Source: DATEKX01 sp963726785
GTDB taxonomy: Bacteria > Acidobacteriota > Blastocatellia > UBA7656
Direction of reading: 5' to 3'
Assembly (NCBI GenBank): GCA_963726785.1
Contig: CAVSDJ010000009.1
Location: forward strand, 186,001 to 250,000
DNA: 64,000 nt
Below the pieces are notes generated by a model. That model was not told the DNA's origin. It saw only the letters and a list, made by a program, of their open reading frames with translations, and did not search any database. This document shows, piece by piece, positions 50,315 through 60,691 of the stretch. Position 1 is the first letter of the stretch. Each line of letters starts with the position of its first letter. The translations under genes were made by a program, and so were the position numbers.

Positions 50315-52504
50315 ATGAGCAGCAGACGAATCGGTAATTACCAGACCACGGATTACATAGGCGGCGGAGGCTTCGGCTCGGTCTTCAAAGCTGAAGACGT
50401 AAACACGCCCGGTCGCATCGTTGCCATAAAAGAGCTTCACAAGAAACACACGCGCAACGCTGTCATCAAACAGCGCTTTTTTCAGGAAGCAGTCGCAATG
50501 GCGCGGCTCGATCATCCGAACCTGCCGCGACTATTCACCTTCGGCGAAGACAATGGCTGTTACTACCTCGTCATGGAATTCATCTCTGGCAAGACGTTGA
50601 GAGATGAATTGCACGACAACGGCCCCGCGCGGCCTGAGCTTGCTCTTTTGATAGTTTCACAACTTCTCGAAGCCCTGAGCTACGCGCATCACAACGGAAT
50701 CATTCACCGCGACCTCAAGCCTGACAACATCATTCTTGTTGACGAGGGCGGCTCTCTCAAAATCAAAGTGCTCGACTTTGGCATAGCGCGAATGGTCGGC
50801 GGCGAGAACCTCACGCTTGCGGGCGAAGGATTCGGCACCCCGACTTACATGTCGCCCGAAAGGATGACGGGCGAATCAGGCGACGACCCGCGCGTAGACA
50901 TTTATGCCGCGGGGATAATTTTATATGAAATGCTGGCGGGCAAAGCCCCCTTTGAATCAACCGCGAGCAATCCTGTGGTCTACTGGTCAGAGATGCGCGA
51001 TCTTCATGAGAGAGCGCCTTTGCCGCCGCTCGCCCCGCTCGGAGTTCAAGACGAACTTGAGCGCATAGTCACGCGAGCTACTGCCAAGCGCATCGAAGAC
51101 CGTTACGGGTCGGCTGACGAAATGCTTGCTGATACAAAGCGGGCGATGAGCGAGAGCGCCGAAGCTCGGACCATTATTATCCCGCCCGCAGGCACAAGCA
51201 AATCGCGGCTTGCAATGACCATCATGCCCGGCGGGGCGGATGTTTATGTCGATGATGAATTGCGCGGATCGTCGGACGGGATAAGAGGAAAGATTTTGAT
51301 CGAAGGTCTCGCGCCCGGACTGCATAGCGTGCGAGTTACCAAAGCAGGTTACAGCGAATACAAAATCAATGTCGCGCTCGAAGAAGGCCATCAGACAGAC
51401 TTGCAGGTCGCGCTTTCGGCTCGCATGACGGCAGCAATGCCGCCTGTTGAAAAGACTGCGGCGGCCAGTTTCGATACTTTGAAACTGCAAAACAGCGACG
51501 ATGTTCAAACCGCATTGTTGATGGTCGAAAGCCTTCCCGCAGGCAGCACGGTTTATCTCGGCTCTAGCCCTGTGGCGACGGCAGGCGCAGACGGATGCGC
51601 GACTATCAAGCTTGCGCCGGGCGCGCACGAAGTCAAAGTAACCGCTCCGTCAGGCATAACCGCGATTAAAACGATCACTGTAACGCCGGAAGATAACGGG
51701 TCGCTGAAGAAGATAACTATTCCCATTGTGGATGCTGCAAAGACCACCGCCATGCCTGTTAGCGAGCAACCCGGCCCGTCTTCCGCAAAAAAGGGATTAG
51801 CCGTTGGCGCAAGCATAATTTTGGTGATTGCGCTGATGGCGGGAGGTTATTTCGCCTTTCGCGGCCCGTCGCCGAGCGATGCGCCGCCTAGAGATCAGGT
51901 GGCTGCAACGCCGCCTGCACCTCCAGATGCGCCGCCCATTCAGAGCAGCACGGAAGGTGATGCGAAGAAAATAGCTGAAGACTTGCAGAAAGCGCAGTCG
52001 GACGCAGAGAGGGCCAGGCTTGAGAAGAAACTGGCAGAAGCTGAAAAGAAGCTCAATGAAGAAAAGAAAGCGGCAGAGAACAAACCGGCTACGCCTGAGC
52101 CTTCTGTTCCTGCTCCTGTAGCCGCGCCTGAGCCGCCAGCCCCGGCAGAAAATCAAAACAACAATGCTTGCCTGATGGTGGCTGTAGCAGGGCCGGAAGG
52201 CGCGATGTTGGGTCGCTTCAGAATCAATGTAGTCGAGCAGCCCGGCTCTACAATCTATGATGGCCGCCTGAATCCAAAAGGCCGCTGGCGTGTATGCAAT
52301 CTCACGGCAGGTCACAGAATCAAAGTAGACCTGTTCGGGCCTCGCGGCGCTCTGCTTGGCAGCAAACAAACAGTCGTTTCTACGGGTGTCAACCTTGTCG
52401 AATTCGCTGCCAACAAATCGCCCGATGATTCGCCGAGTGCAAGGCCGGATAATGTGCCCCAATATGAGCGCGCAAGAAAACGCCCACGCTTTCAGCGCCC
52501 ATAG
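50315..52504 (+). CDS. membrane Ser/Thr protein kinase with PEGA domains
   Basis: A 729-residue Hanks-type kinase. The glycine loop GGGGFGSVF, Lys of VAIKEL, HRDLKPDN at about 130-137 and DFGIAR at about 153 show an active kinase. Two PEGA-like beta modules follow (MPGGADVYVDDELRG and LPAGSTVYLGSSPVA), then a transmembrane helix (LAVGASIILVIALMAGGYFA), a coiled coil of about 45 residues (AEDLQKAQSDAERARLEKKL) and a C-terminal extracytoplasmic beta domain. The PEGA modules precede the helix and so are cytosolic, as is the kinase. It probably phosphorylates local envelope or regulatory proteins. Confidence 0.93.
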   Translation: MSSRRIGNYQTTDYIGGGGFGSVFKAEDVNTPGRIVAIKELHKKHTRNAVIKQRFFQEAVAMARLDHPNLPRLFTFGEDNGCYYLVMEFISGKTLRDELHDNGPARPELALLIVSQLLEALSYAHHNGIIHRDLKPDNIILVDEGGSLKIKVLDFGIARMVGGENLTLAGEGFGTPTYMSPERMTGESGDDPRVDIYAAGIILYEMLAGKAPFESTASNPVVYWSEMRDLHERAPLPPLAPLGVQDELERIVTRATAKRIEDRYGSADEMLADTKRAMSESAEARTIIIPPAGTSKSRLAMTIMPGGADVYVDDELRGSSDGIRGKILIEGLAPGLHSVRVTKAGYSEYKINVALEEGHQTDLQVALSARMTAAMPPVEKTAAASFDTLKLQNSDDVQTALLMVESLPAGSTVYLGSSPVATAGADGCATIKLAPGAHEVKVTAPSGITAIKTITVTPEDNGSLKKITIPIVDAAKTTAMPVSEQPGPSSAKKGLAVGASIILVIALMAGGYFAFRGPSPSDAPPRDQVAATPPAPPDAPPIQSSTEGDAKKIAEDLQKAQSDAERARLEKKLAEAEKKLNEEKKAAENKPATPEPSVPAPVAAPEPPAPAENQNNNACLMVAVAGPEGAMLGRFRINVVEQPGSTIYDGRLNPKGRWRVCNLTAGHRIKVDLFGPRGALLGSKQTVVSTGVNLVEFAANKSPDDSPSARPDNVPQYERARKRPRFQRP

Positions 52505-52613
52505 CCGGGTTCAATACAATTGAAATTTGTAACGTCGTTCTGGTAAGCTATAACTTTGTGTCAGGCGCGCGATTCGCGCCCATGCATATAGTCTGAAAAG
52601 GAGTGAACAAATA

Positions 52614-52850
52614 ATGTCTACACGAAGAGGAACAGCGCGCGCGGTTCGCTTGACTTGCCCGAAATGCGCCAGCCCGTTTACTGTTGTCGCTTTTTTATCT
52701 CAGGGAATTAATGCTTCCGATTATTGGAAGACCAGAGCCGAAGAACACGACTGTGCGGCTCACGCAAAAGCCCTCGATTCGATGCGCAAGGGGGACGGAA
52801 CGAAGAACCCGTTGAAGGCTTCAAAAGCAGCCGCTCGTGGCAAGAAGTAA
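52614..52850 (+). CDS. small basic zinc-binding protein
   Basis: A 78-residue lysine-rich protein with CPKC near residue 15 and a second potential ligand set in EEHDCAAH. The C-terminus (KAAARGKK) is strongly basic, suggesting nucleic-acid contact. AAGGAGTG precedes the ATG. A clear terminator follows. No known family. Confidence 0.65.
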   Translation: MSTRRGTARAVRLTCPKCASPFTVVAFLSQGINASDYWKTRAEEHDCAAHAKALDSMRKGDGTKNPLKASKAAARGKK

Positions 52851-52875
52851 TTTAACAAATTTCATTTACGACCAG

Positions 52876-52910
52876 AGGCCGGACGCGCAAGCTCCGGCCT
52901 TTTGTTTTTG
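52876..52910 (+). terminator. rho-independent terminator
   Basis: AGGCCGGA (52876-52883) pairs with TCCGGCCT (52893-52900) around a nine-base loop, followed by TTTTGTTTTTG. It ends the transcript of the 52614 gene. Confidence 0.88.
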
Positions 52911-52921
52911 TCCTTAATTAT

Positions 52922-53872
52922 TCATCTGCCCTTCAATTGTACCAACGGCGTGGGCGGCACGCTTGTCGAGAAAATCGTATCGTTGCTGTAATCGCCGACA
53001 GCGCCGTCTGTGTGCCGTCCTGCGTGATAAGAACTGCGAACAAGCGGCCCCGCTTCGACATAACGGAACCCGAGCGCGAGCGCTTCTTCTTTCAAGCGCG
53101 CGAATTCTTCGGGCGAGTAATACTTTTCGATAGGTATGTGCCGGGGCGTAGGCGCAAGGTACTGGCCGACCGTTAGAATGTCGCAGCCCGTCTCGCTCAA
53201 GTCGCGGAATGTTTCGATCAACTCTTCAACGGTCTCGCCCAGCCCGACCATCAAACCCGATTTCGTAAGCATCGGCCATTCGCTTTTGCGAGCGTGTGCG
53301 CGACTGAGCAGTTCCATTGACTGCTCGTATTTAGCATCAGGCCGCACGCGTTTGTAGAGTCGCGGCACTGTCTCTGTATTGTGATTCAACACGTCGGGCC
53401 GCGCCGCGAGAACCGTGTTCAATGCTGCTTCGTTGCCGCAGAAATCCGGTATCAACACCTCGACGCGAGTGCCGGGATTGAGACGGCGAATCCAGTGAAT
53501 CGTCTGCGCGAAATGAAGAGCGCCGCCGTCCGATAGCTCATCACGATTGACGCTTGTGACAACCGCATGTCTTACGCCGAGGCGGCGCACGGCTTCTCCG
53601 ACGTGGCGCGGTTCATCCGTGTCGAGCAAAAGCGGCTTGCCTTTTGTGACTGCGCAGAAACCGCAATGCCGCGTGCAGACATCGCCTAAAATCATGAAGG
53701 TCGCAGTGCCTTCGCCCCAGCATTCGAATATGTTCGGGCAGCGCGCCTCCTGGCAGACCGTGTGCAGGCTCAGATCGTTAATCATTTGAGTTACACGGTC
53801 AAACGTTTCACCGGCACGAATCCTTACTTTCAACCACTCAGGTCTCGGCCCCGTCAGCTTTGGTTTAGCCAT
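52922..53872 (-). CDS. lipA: lipoyl synthase
   Basis: A 316-residue radical-SAM enzyme that inserts two sulfur atoms into octanoyl groups on E2 and GcvH proteins. The auxiliary cluster cysteines are Cys40, Cys45 and Cys51 (CQEARCPNIFEC); the radical-SAM cluster is Cys66, Cys70 and Cys73 (CTRHCGFC). The terminal RSSYHAG supplies the Ser that ligates the auxiliary cluster. GAGGCGAG lies upstream of the ATG. No lipB is adjacent. Its product is required by the 2-oxoacid dehydrogenase whose E1 is encoded at 26571. Confidence 0.97.
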   Translation of the reverse strand: MAKPKLTGPRPEWLKVRIRAGETFDRVTQMINDLSLHTVCQEARCPNIFECWGEGTATFMILGDVCTRHCGFCAVTKGKPLLLDTDEPRHVGEAVRRLGVRHAVVTSVNRDELSDGGALHFAQTIHWIRRLNPGTRVEVLIPDFCGNEAALNTVLAARPDVLNHNTETVPRLYKRVRPDAKYEQSMELLSRAHARKSEWPMLTKSGLMVGLGETVEELIETFRDLSETGCDILTVGQYLAPTPRHIPIEKYYSPEEFARLKEEALALGFRYVEAGPLVRSSYHAGRHTDGAVGDYSNDTIFSTSVPPTPLVQLKGR

Positions 53873-54103
53873 CCAGCTCGCCTCTTTCTTTATCGGTCAA
53901 ATAATATTGTGACCAATCGAGCGGGGTATGACAAGCTGGCAGACGATTTCATGCAGCAGCAACCGTGCCTATCCAAAGTTATGTTTGACAGGCTAACTGA
54001 AGTGCCGTGACACGAATTGCTTTTGGCGTTATCCTTGCCGCAACCTCGCAGTCGTAGTCGTATTTCCGAACAAGAGGCAATGAAGGAGAATGAAGGAGAC
54101 GGC

Positions 54104-55442
54104 ATGAAAAATATAAGCAAATCCGGCAGGCAACTTGTCGCAATGATGATCGCTCTGGCAGGCTTGATCGGCTCGCCGACGCTTTCTGTCTATTCGCAGC
54201 CATCCATCGCCGTCGAGCGCCTTGTTCGATGCGGCGGGGCCGAGCCAAATTGCCGAGACACGAGCAACTGAACTCTACAGCAAATTGCCCATCACATTTG
54301 AAGCCAATGTCGGACAGACCGATTCGCGCGTGAAGTTCATCTCGCGCGCCGACGGACACACGTTGTTTCTTACGCCGACCGAAGCAGTGCTCGCTCTAGA
54401 CAGCAACGATTCAACTTCCGAGCGCAATCCTCTCTCGCAAACGCCTGACACGCAAGCGATGCTGCGGATGAAATTCATTGGTGCGAACCCTGCGCCGTCA
54501 GTTATGGGGCAAGAAGAGCAAAAAAGCAAAACCAGTTACTTGACGGGCAAAGACTCGCGCAACTGGCTAACGAACGTGTCAAGCTTTGGCCGCGTGTTCT
54601 ACGGCAACATCTATCGCGGCATAGACCTGATCTATTACGGAAACGGGCGACAGTTTGAGTACGATTTCATCGTCGCGCCGCGCGCCAATCCGAAAGCTAT
54701 AACGCTCGAATTTGACGGAGCCGAGCGAATGCGTATAAATGCCAACGGCGATCTTGTGCTGAGCACAACAGCCGGAGAAGTTCGCCAGAAACAACCGCGC
54801 ATTTACCAGGAATTTGATGGCATACGAAAAGAGATCGCAGGGCGCTATGAGATCAAGGGCAGACACAGGGCAGGTTTTCGAGTCGGAGCATACGACGCAT
54901 CGAAGCGGTTGATAATTGACCCGGAGATAGTCTACTCGACCTGCTTCGGCGGGACGAAACTTGCTCCCGAATCGTATAAGAAAGATTTTATTTCAGACGT
55001 GGCCTTAGACTCGTCCGGCAATGCTTATGTGACGGGCGCGACCACCGCGCTTGACCTGCCCACAACAGCGGGAGTCTTTCAAACCGTCAATCGCACTATA
55101 GGCAAGCATGAATATAATAATAACCAGGATGCCTTCGTTGCTAAGTTCGATCCCGCAGGCAAGCTCATCTATTCTACTTATCTTGGTGGCTCCGGCCTGG
55201 ATCAAGGTCGTAGCATCGCCATAGACGCTTCGGGCAATGCTTATATCAGAGGGGTAACAAGCTCTTTTGATTTTCCTGTCACAGCGGGAGCCTATCAGCA
55301 GAGATGTCTGGGCTGTTTCTATAATTACCCTTACGAGCAGACAGATACTTTTGTCGCTAAACTCGACCGCGATGGAACCAAACTCTTCTATGCGACATTT
55401 CTCGGATTTTTGATGAGTACCCAAGGGCGGCATCGCAGTTGA
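54104..55442 (+). CDS. secreted SBBP/BNR-repeat protein, 5' part (frameshifted)
   Basis: The start at 54104 has AAGGAG five bases upstream and encodes a signal peptide (KSGRQLVAMMIALAGLIGSP). The frame is lost near 54215-54230 and continues in the next frame as FDAAGPSQIAETRATELY, then a typical DUF7948-like N-terminal domain (PITFEANVGQTDSRVKFISR). SBBP beta-propeller repeats follow (VALDSSGNAYVTGATTALDL, IYSTYLGGSGLDQGRSIAID). It stops at 55442 after a second one-base insertion in GGGCGGC. With both indels repaired the whole gene (54104-57768) encodes 1220 residues. Function unknown, extracellular. Confidence 0.82.
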
Positions 55443-57768
55443 CGCCGAGGGCAATGCGATTATAGCAGGGGCCATCTGGACGCCCGATCTTCGCACCGTC
55501 AACGGATTTCAGCCGAAGCTCGGCAGCATTATGCCTGTGCAGGGCGAAATACCTCAAGGCCCTCCGGCGGATGCGTTCGTGATAAAGTTCAATGCCCAAG
55601 GCTCAAGGATCTTGTACTCAACCTATCTGGGCGGCGACCTCCTCGATTTCGTCAAAGGCGTCGGCGTGGATTCGGAAGGGAAGATCTACGTCGCGGGCGA
55701 CACTTCGTCGCAGGACTTTCCCACGTTGAACGGCTATCAAATGAAATCCGACATGCCGCGAACCGCGACGGCGATGTTTCTGACTAAGATAGACCCTGAG
55801 AAAGTGGGAGCCGAATCGCTGCTCTATTCGACATATCTCGGTAGCTGGAATTCTTGCTCAGGCTTTACGTTAGACCGGCAAGGCTGCGCTTACCTGATAG
55901 GCGTTCCTGCGGGACAACGCTTCAGCGAGGGCTCGTTTCCGAACACGATTCGTTTGCGGCCACATATGCGATTCACCGACCAGATTTTGATCAAGCTTGA
56001 CACGCGCTATAAGGGCGCGATGTCGTTTGTTTCCGGACTGATTTTTGCCGATAGCGATTGCGTGAGCAACACGGGGGCAACAGATGTTGCGGTGGATGCT
56101 TCGGGAAACATCTACCTTGCCGGGTACACGCAGGCATACGACTTCCCGGAAGTGAATAACGTACAGGTATCGGGCGCGTTCGTTACCAGCGCCGATGGCG
56201 GGAAAAACTTTCTCTCGCGCAGCATTACTACAGAGAACAGCGGGCAACTCACGGGACTGATCCAATTTGTCGCCGCAGACCCGAAGTCGCCTTCAACCGT
56301 TTACGCTTTGAATGGGGAACAGGGCGATTTGCTCTACAAGAGCACCGACTACGGAGCCTCGTGGAGCGATATGAGGATTGCATCGATAACTAATATTCCT
56401 TATGTCGTAGCCATTGATCCGAAAGATACGAAAACACTTTATGTCGGAATGAAAAATACGTCATCCTTAGTTTACAAAAGCACGGACGCAGGAGACCATT
56501 GGACGCCCGTCGGCCCGCCAAACTCCGGCTACACGGAAGTGCGCACAATGGCGATTGATCCGCAAAACCCTTCGACTATCTATATAGGCTGCGAGAATCG
56601 CACAGGTCAATCTCCAGGTGTAGTGAAAAGCACTGATGGAGGCGCGACGTGGGCAACGATAGATAACGCGCTGACGCACGTTGATATAAATGCTCTTGCG
56701 ATAGACCCAGAAAATCCGTCCGTGGTTTATGCCGGTACGGCAGGGGGACTCTTCAAGAGCCTGGACGGAGGAAAAACCTGGAATGACACTGCCATCAAGA
56801 TTTACGTCCTCGCCCTTGCGATAGACCCACGAACGCCTTCAACCGTTTATGCCAGCCTTGCAGACGACGACGTTCGAGTTGCAAATATTGATGGGCGAGG
56901 TAATCCGCGTCGCCGCATCGTCATCAACTCGCTTGCCAAGCTTGAAGGCCTCGTCAAGAGCACGGACGGGGGAGAGAATTGGGGGATGATAAATAATGGC
57001 TTAGGCCCGCTTGTCCCCATAGGGCACGACATCAAGATTGATCCGCGAAATCCCTCCGTGCTCTATGCGGCAACATTCGATGGGCTTTACAAAAGCACGG
57101 ACGGCGGAGACCATTGGAATTTCACGGGCTCGCTCTACAGCATAACGAAGAGCGTGGCGCTCTCAGCTCAAACCAAGTCCGAGCCGCCCACGCTTTATAT
57201 CGGGACGCGCATTACGAACAAAGCTTTCTTAATGAAACTGAGCCCGGAAAGGACGCTTCTCTATTCAAGCGCTCTGGGCGGTAATGGCTGGTATCAAAAT
57301 GACGCAGGCTTAGCAGTAGCCGCCGACGATGACGGAAATGCTTATGTAGTCGGCGAGACGTACTCAAGCAATTTCCCGACGAAGAATGCTCTTCAAACAG
57401 CGGAAGACCTTAACGACTATCTGTTCGCTCTCTCAGGTTTCCTTACGAAAATCAATACGCTCAGCAAGCCATCACCGTCGCCCGACCCAACGCCCGACCC
57501 CGCGCCTGCTCCGGTTGTTAAGATTACCGGCGTTTCAGTGAGCGGAAAGAAGCTATTCGTCGTTGGCGAAAACTTCAGCGCGAGCGCGACTATCATGCTC
57601 AACGGCGCGGAGTGGCCGACGATCAACGATTCGCAAAATCCGACGACCGCATTGATGAGCAAAAAGGCTGGCAAAAAAGTGAAGCCCGGTCGTAGCGTGA
57701 TGATTCAAGTGAAGAACGCCGATGGCACAATGTCCGAGTCGTTCCAATACGCGCGGCCTGCGAATTGA
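55429..57768 (+). CDS. secreted SBBP/BNR-repeat protein, 3' part (frameshifted)
   Basis: Continues the protein above. More SBBP repeats (ILYSTYLGGDLLDFVKGVGV) are followed by at least six BNR/sortilin-like blades with the Asp-box phrases YKSTDAGDHW, VKSTDGGATW, FKSLDGGKTW and YKSTDGGDHW, then a final SBBP unit. A Pro-Asp linker (SPSPDPTPDPAPAP) leads to a C-terminal IPT-like domain (VSGKKLFVVGENFSASATIM). The combination suggests a surface or secreted adhesive or carbohydrate-related propeller. Its apparent internal start MPVQGEIPQG has no ribosome-binding site. Confidence 0.82.
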   Translation, partial: GIAVDAEGNAIIAGAIWTPDLRTVNGFQPKLGSIMPVQGEIPQGPPADAFVIKFNAQGSRILYSTYLGGDLLDFVKGVGVDSEGKIYVAGDTSSQDFPTLNGYQMKSDMPRTATAMFLTKIDPEKVGAESLLYSTYLGSWNSCSGFTLDRQGCAYLIGVPAGQRFSEGSFPNTIRLRPHMRFTDQILIKLDTRYKGAMSFVSGLIFADSDCVSNTGATDVAVDASGNIYLAGYTQAYDFPEVNNVQVSGAFVTSADGGKNFLSRSITTENSGQLTGLIQFVAADPKSPSTVYALNGEQGDLLYKSTDYGASWSDMRIASITNIPYVVAIDPKDTKTLYVGMKNTSSLVYKSTDAGDHWTPVGPPNSGYTEVRTMAIDPQNPSTIYIGCENRTGQSPGVVKSTDGGATWATIDNALTHVDINALAIDPENPSVVYAGTAGGLFKSLDGGKTWNDTAIKIYVLALAIDPRTPSTVYASLADDDVRVANIDGRGNPRRRIVINSLAKLEGLVKSTDGGENWGMINNGLGPLVPIGHDIKIDPRNPSVLYAATFDGLYKSTDGGDHWNFTGSLYSITKSVALSAQTKSEPPTLYIGTRITNKAFLMKLSPERTLLYSSALGGNGWYQNDAGLAVAADDDGNAYVVGETYSSNFPTKNALQTAEDLNDYLFALSGFLTKINTLSKPSPSPDPTPDPAPAPVVKITGVSVSGKKLFVVGENFSASATIMLNGAEWPTINDSQNPTTALMSKKAGKKVKPGRSVMIQVKNADGTMSESFQYARPAN

Positions 57769-57788
57769 TTCATTGATTCATTGAATTA

Positions 57789-57984
57789 TTTAGAGCGGAT
57801 TTCTATTGAATGTAAGGTAATGCAAGAGGGCTCACCGCAGAGACGCAGAAGAAAACGATGAATGAGGAATGATGAATGATGAACGGAAGAGAAATTCTTT
57901 AATTCATCGTTCATCGTTCATACTTCATCATTCTCTTCCGCGTCTCTGCGGTGAACCGTACATCCATTTGCAAACCGCTCTAAA
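57789..57984. repeat. triple-nested palindrome (outer TTTAGAGCGG, family B, family C)
   Basis: Three inverted repeats lie one inside another. The outermost is TTTAGAGCGG (57789-57798) against CCGCTCTAAA (57975-57984). Inside it lies family B (57832-57954), with CACCGCAGAGACGC arms. Inside that lies a GATGAAT-word palindrome of family C. It occupies the gap between the secreted protein and the convergent ADOP gene. Confidence 0.9.
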
Positions 57985-58009
57985 CAACAAATCAATGCAT
58001 CAATCATCT

Positions 58010-60520
58010 TCATTCATATCTCAACGCAACCAGCGGGTCTACGCGTGTGGCGCGGCGTGCTGGCACGAAACTGGCCACCAGAGCCACTCCTGACAACAAC
58101 AGCGAAACGCCCGCGAATGTAAAGGGGTCGGTCACGCTCACTCCATAAAGGAAACTGGCGAGAAGCTGCGTTGCAAACCATGCCGCGCCAAGGCCCAGAA
58201 TGATTCCGATTCCAACAAGAGTCATCCCTTCTTTGAGCACCATCTTCAATACATCATTACGCCCTGCGCCGAGCGCCATGCGTATGCCGATTTCGCGCGT
58301 CCTCCGGGCCACCGAATAGCCCATCACGCCGTAGAGCCCTACGGACGCAAGCAGCAGAGCCAGCGAGCCGAAGATCGCGAGAAGTATTGCGCCCATCTTC
58401 GCAGGAAAGAGCGAACTGCTCATCTGATCGGCCATTGTCCTTATGCCGCTTATCGGCAGGTTCTTTTCGAGAGATTGAACCTCGCTGCGCACAGCCGCGG
58501 CCAGGCTTTCGGGATCAGGCGACGTGCGCACGTGCAACGTCATGCCGGTTTCGTGATTTTGAAGCAGCGGCATATACATCATCGAACGAGGCTCTTCTCC
58601 CAGGGTGATATATTTGCCATTAGCGACTACGCCTATTACTTCGAAGAACGGGCCTTGTGCGCCGCGTGTGCTGACGCGCTTGCCTACAGGGTCTTCATCT
58701 TTCCAGAAGCGGCGAGCGAAAGACTCGTTTACGATGACGACTCCCGGCGAGCCCTCGCGGTCGTCGCCCGTGAAATCTCGCCCGCGCAGGAAAGGGATGC
58801 CCAGTGTTTCAAAATACCTGAATCCCACTACGTTGGCATTGACCGTGTTAGTGCGATTGCTGTCATCGGATGATGCGCCGTCTACGGTCCTCGCATTCGA
58901 TGCAGGTTCTTGTCCCTGGATGAATACGTTCGTTGTTCGGCCTCCGCCGCTCAGTGGGACGACGCGCGCAAGCGTCGCCGATTGCACACCGGGCAGCGCC
59001 TCTACTTTTTCTATAACCTGCCCGTAAAAAGTTCTGCCCTGCGGTTTGGTGTATTTCAATAAATTAATATCGAGCGGCATGACCAGCACCTTGTCAGTGG
59101 TGAACCCGGGATTGATCGCTTGCGCGTTTTTCAGGCTTCTGAGAAAAAGCCCTGCCGCAATCAGCAGCACAAGCGATATTCCCACCTGCCCGATAACAAA
59201 CAGGCTGCGAAGATTGAGCCGCCGCGTGCCGTGACCGACCGTTGCGTTTTCATCCTTGAGCGCAGGAATCAGATCAGGCTTCGATGCCTGGAGCGCGGGA
59301 ACCAATCCGAATATCAGCCCTGTCACAATCGAGAGTCCGAGCGTGAAGCTCAACACGCTAACGTCCGGGCTGAGGTCTAGTTTTATCGAGATGACATTTG
59401 CAGGTGGATTGATTTTTTCGAGCAGGTCTGTGATCCATAGCGCAAGCAAAAGCCCGACTGCGCCGCCCATCATAGAGAGCAGCACGCTTTCCGTCATCAT
59501 CTGGCGAATCAACCGAAAGCGGCTCGCTCCGAGCGCGAGGCGTATGCTGATCTCTTTGCGGCGCGTGGTGGCGCGCGACAAAAGCAAGTTGGCTACGTTG
59601 AAGCAGGCGATGAGCAAGACCAGTCCGACAACCGACAGCAATAATCCTGCGACGGGCAGAACATCGCTTCTCAACCCGGGGTCTCCTTTGCTCACCGGAA
59701 ACAGCGTTGCTATCCACCCTCTATTGGTGTCCGGGTAAGCCTGCTCAAGCTGACTGGCAAGCGTGCTCATTGCTACTTGCGCTTGATCCTCGGAAACACC
59801 TGGCCGCAGCCGCCCGACCATGTCGAGCCATCGCGGGCCTCGCCTTTTTAGCATGTCTGCATTCTGCTCTCCTGAAAATCCGCCCCTCGGCGGACGAATG
59901 AGCGACTGCATCATCATCGGCACATAGAAGTCAATCGTGTCACCCACCGCCGCGCCGTTAAACCCAGGCGGCGCGATTCCTATGACTGTGAAGATGCGCC
60001 CGTTCAAGGCGAGCGTCTTTCCCACGAAACTCGGGTCGCCGCCAAAACGTTGCTGCCATAATGCGTAACTCGCTACCAGAACCGGGTGCGTGCCGGGCGT
60101 TTGATCTTCTTCGGGAGAGAAGGCACGACCTTGAACGGGCCTTACTCCGAGCACATCGAAGTAGTTACCCGACACGATTGCTCCTTGAACAAGGTCTGTC
60201 CGGTCATCGCTCGCAAGGCTTACCGCAACGCCTGAGAAGCAAGCCATATCGGTGAAGACCTCGTTGCGGTCGCGGAAGTCCACATAGTCTGGATAAGAAG
60301 CTGTGATGAAAGGGCTATCACTGCGGCCTGAAAAGACGAACATCAATTCATCGGGACTGGTGACGGGCAATGGTCGCAGCAAGACGGCATTGACGAAACT
60401 GAATATGGCTGTGTTTGCGCCTATCCCTAAAGCGAGCGACAGTATCGCCACCGCAGCAAAGCCGGGGTTCTTCAGAAATGTGCGAAATCCATAGCGAAGA
60501 TCTTGAAATAAGGTTTCCAT
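58010..60520 (-). CDS. ADOP-type MacB/FtsX permease without prefix domain
   Basis: An 836-residue orphan permease. It begins METLFQDLRYGFRTFLKNPG, directly at the first membrane segment, and so lacks the 90-residue prefix found in the other three ADOPs here. Two MacB periplasmic cores and two FtsX blocks are present (LLIACFNVANLLLSRATTR; MGYSVARRTREIGIRMALG). GGAGG lies seven bases before the ATG at 60520. No padR or ATPase adjoins it. The RND pump downstream in the same direction may be part of the same transcript. Confidence 0.92.
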   Translation of the reverse strand: METLFQDLRYGFRTFLKNPGFAAVAILSLALGIGANTAIFSFVNAVLLRPLPVTSPDELMFVFSGRSDSPFITASYPDYVDFRDRNEVFTDMACFSGVAVSLASDDRTDLVQGAIVSGNYFDVLGVRPVQGRAFSPEEDQTPGTHPVLVASYALWQQRFGGDPSFVGKTLALNGRIFTVIGIAPPGFNGAAVGDTIDFYVPMMMQSLIRPPRGGFSGEQNADMLKRRGPRWLDMVGRLRPGVSEDQAQVAMSTLASQLEQAYPDTNRGWIATLFPVSKGDPGLRSDVLPVAGLLLSVVGLVLLIACFNVANLLLSRATTRRKEISIRLALGASRFRLIRQMMTESVLLSMMGGAVGLLLALWITDLLEKINPPANVISIKLDLSPDVSVLSFTLGLSIVTGLIFGLVPALQASKPDLIPALKDENATVGHGTRRLNLRSLFVIGQVGISLVLLIAAGLFLRSLKNAQAINPGFTTDKVLVMPLDINLLKYTKPQGRTFYGQVIEKVEALPGVQSATLARVVPLSGGGRTTNVFIQGQEPASNARTVDGASSDDSNRTNTVNANVVGFRYFETLGIPFLRGRDFTGDDREGSPGVVIVNESFARRFWKDEDPVGKRVSTRGAQGPFFEVIGVVANGKYITLGEEPRSMMYMPLLQNHETGMTLHVRTSPDPESLAAAVRSEVQSLEKNLPISGIRTMADQMSSSLFPAKMGAILLAIFGSLALLLASVGLYGVMGYSVARRTREIGIRMALGAGRNDVLKMVLKEGMTLVGIGIILGLGAAWFATQLLASFLYGVSVTDPFTFAGVSLLLSGVALVASFVPARRATRVDPLVALRYE

Positions 60521-60691
60521 CACGCTACCTCCGAGCTAAGGTTTGTGGAGTATAGAGTAAATGCCGTGCCATTGAAGGTTGGAGCAATTAAACTCTCGAA
60601 CAGGGCGAGTTAGCGAGGTCGCCGAATCGCAGAGGTTAGCTCGAATTGTCCGAACATGGGATTGGGCTTCCCATAGTCGAAAGCCTGAATA

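Noticed and set aside
54222..55442. Treating the SBBP fragments as separate genes
   Set aside because: The fragments lack ribosome-binding sites and signal peptides, and a one-base repair joins repeat units cleanly.
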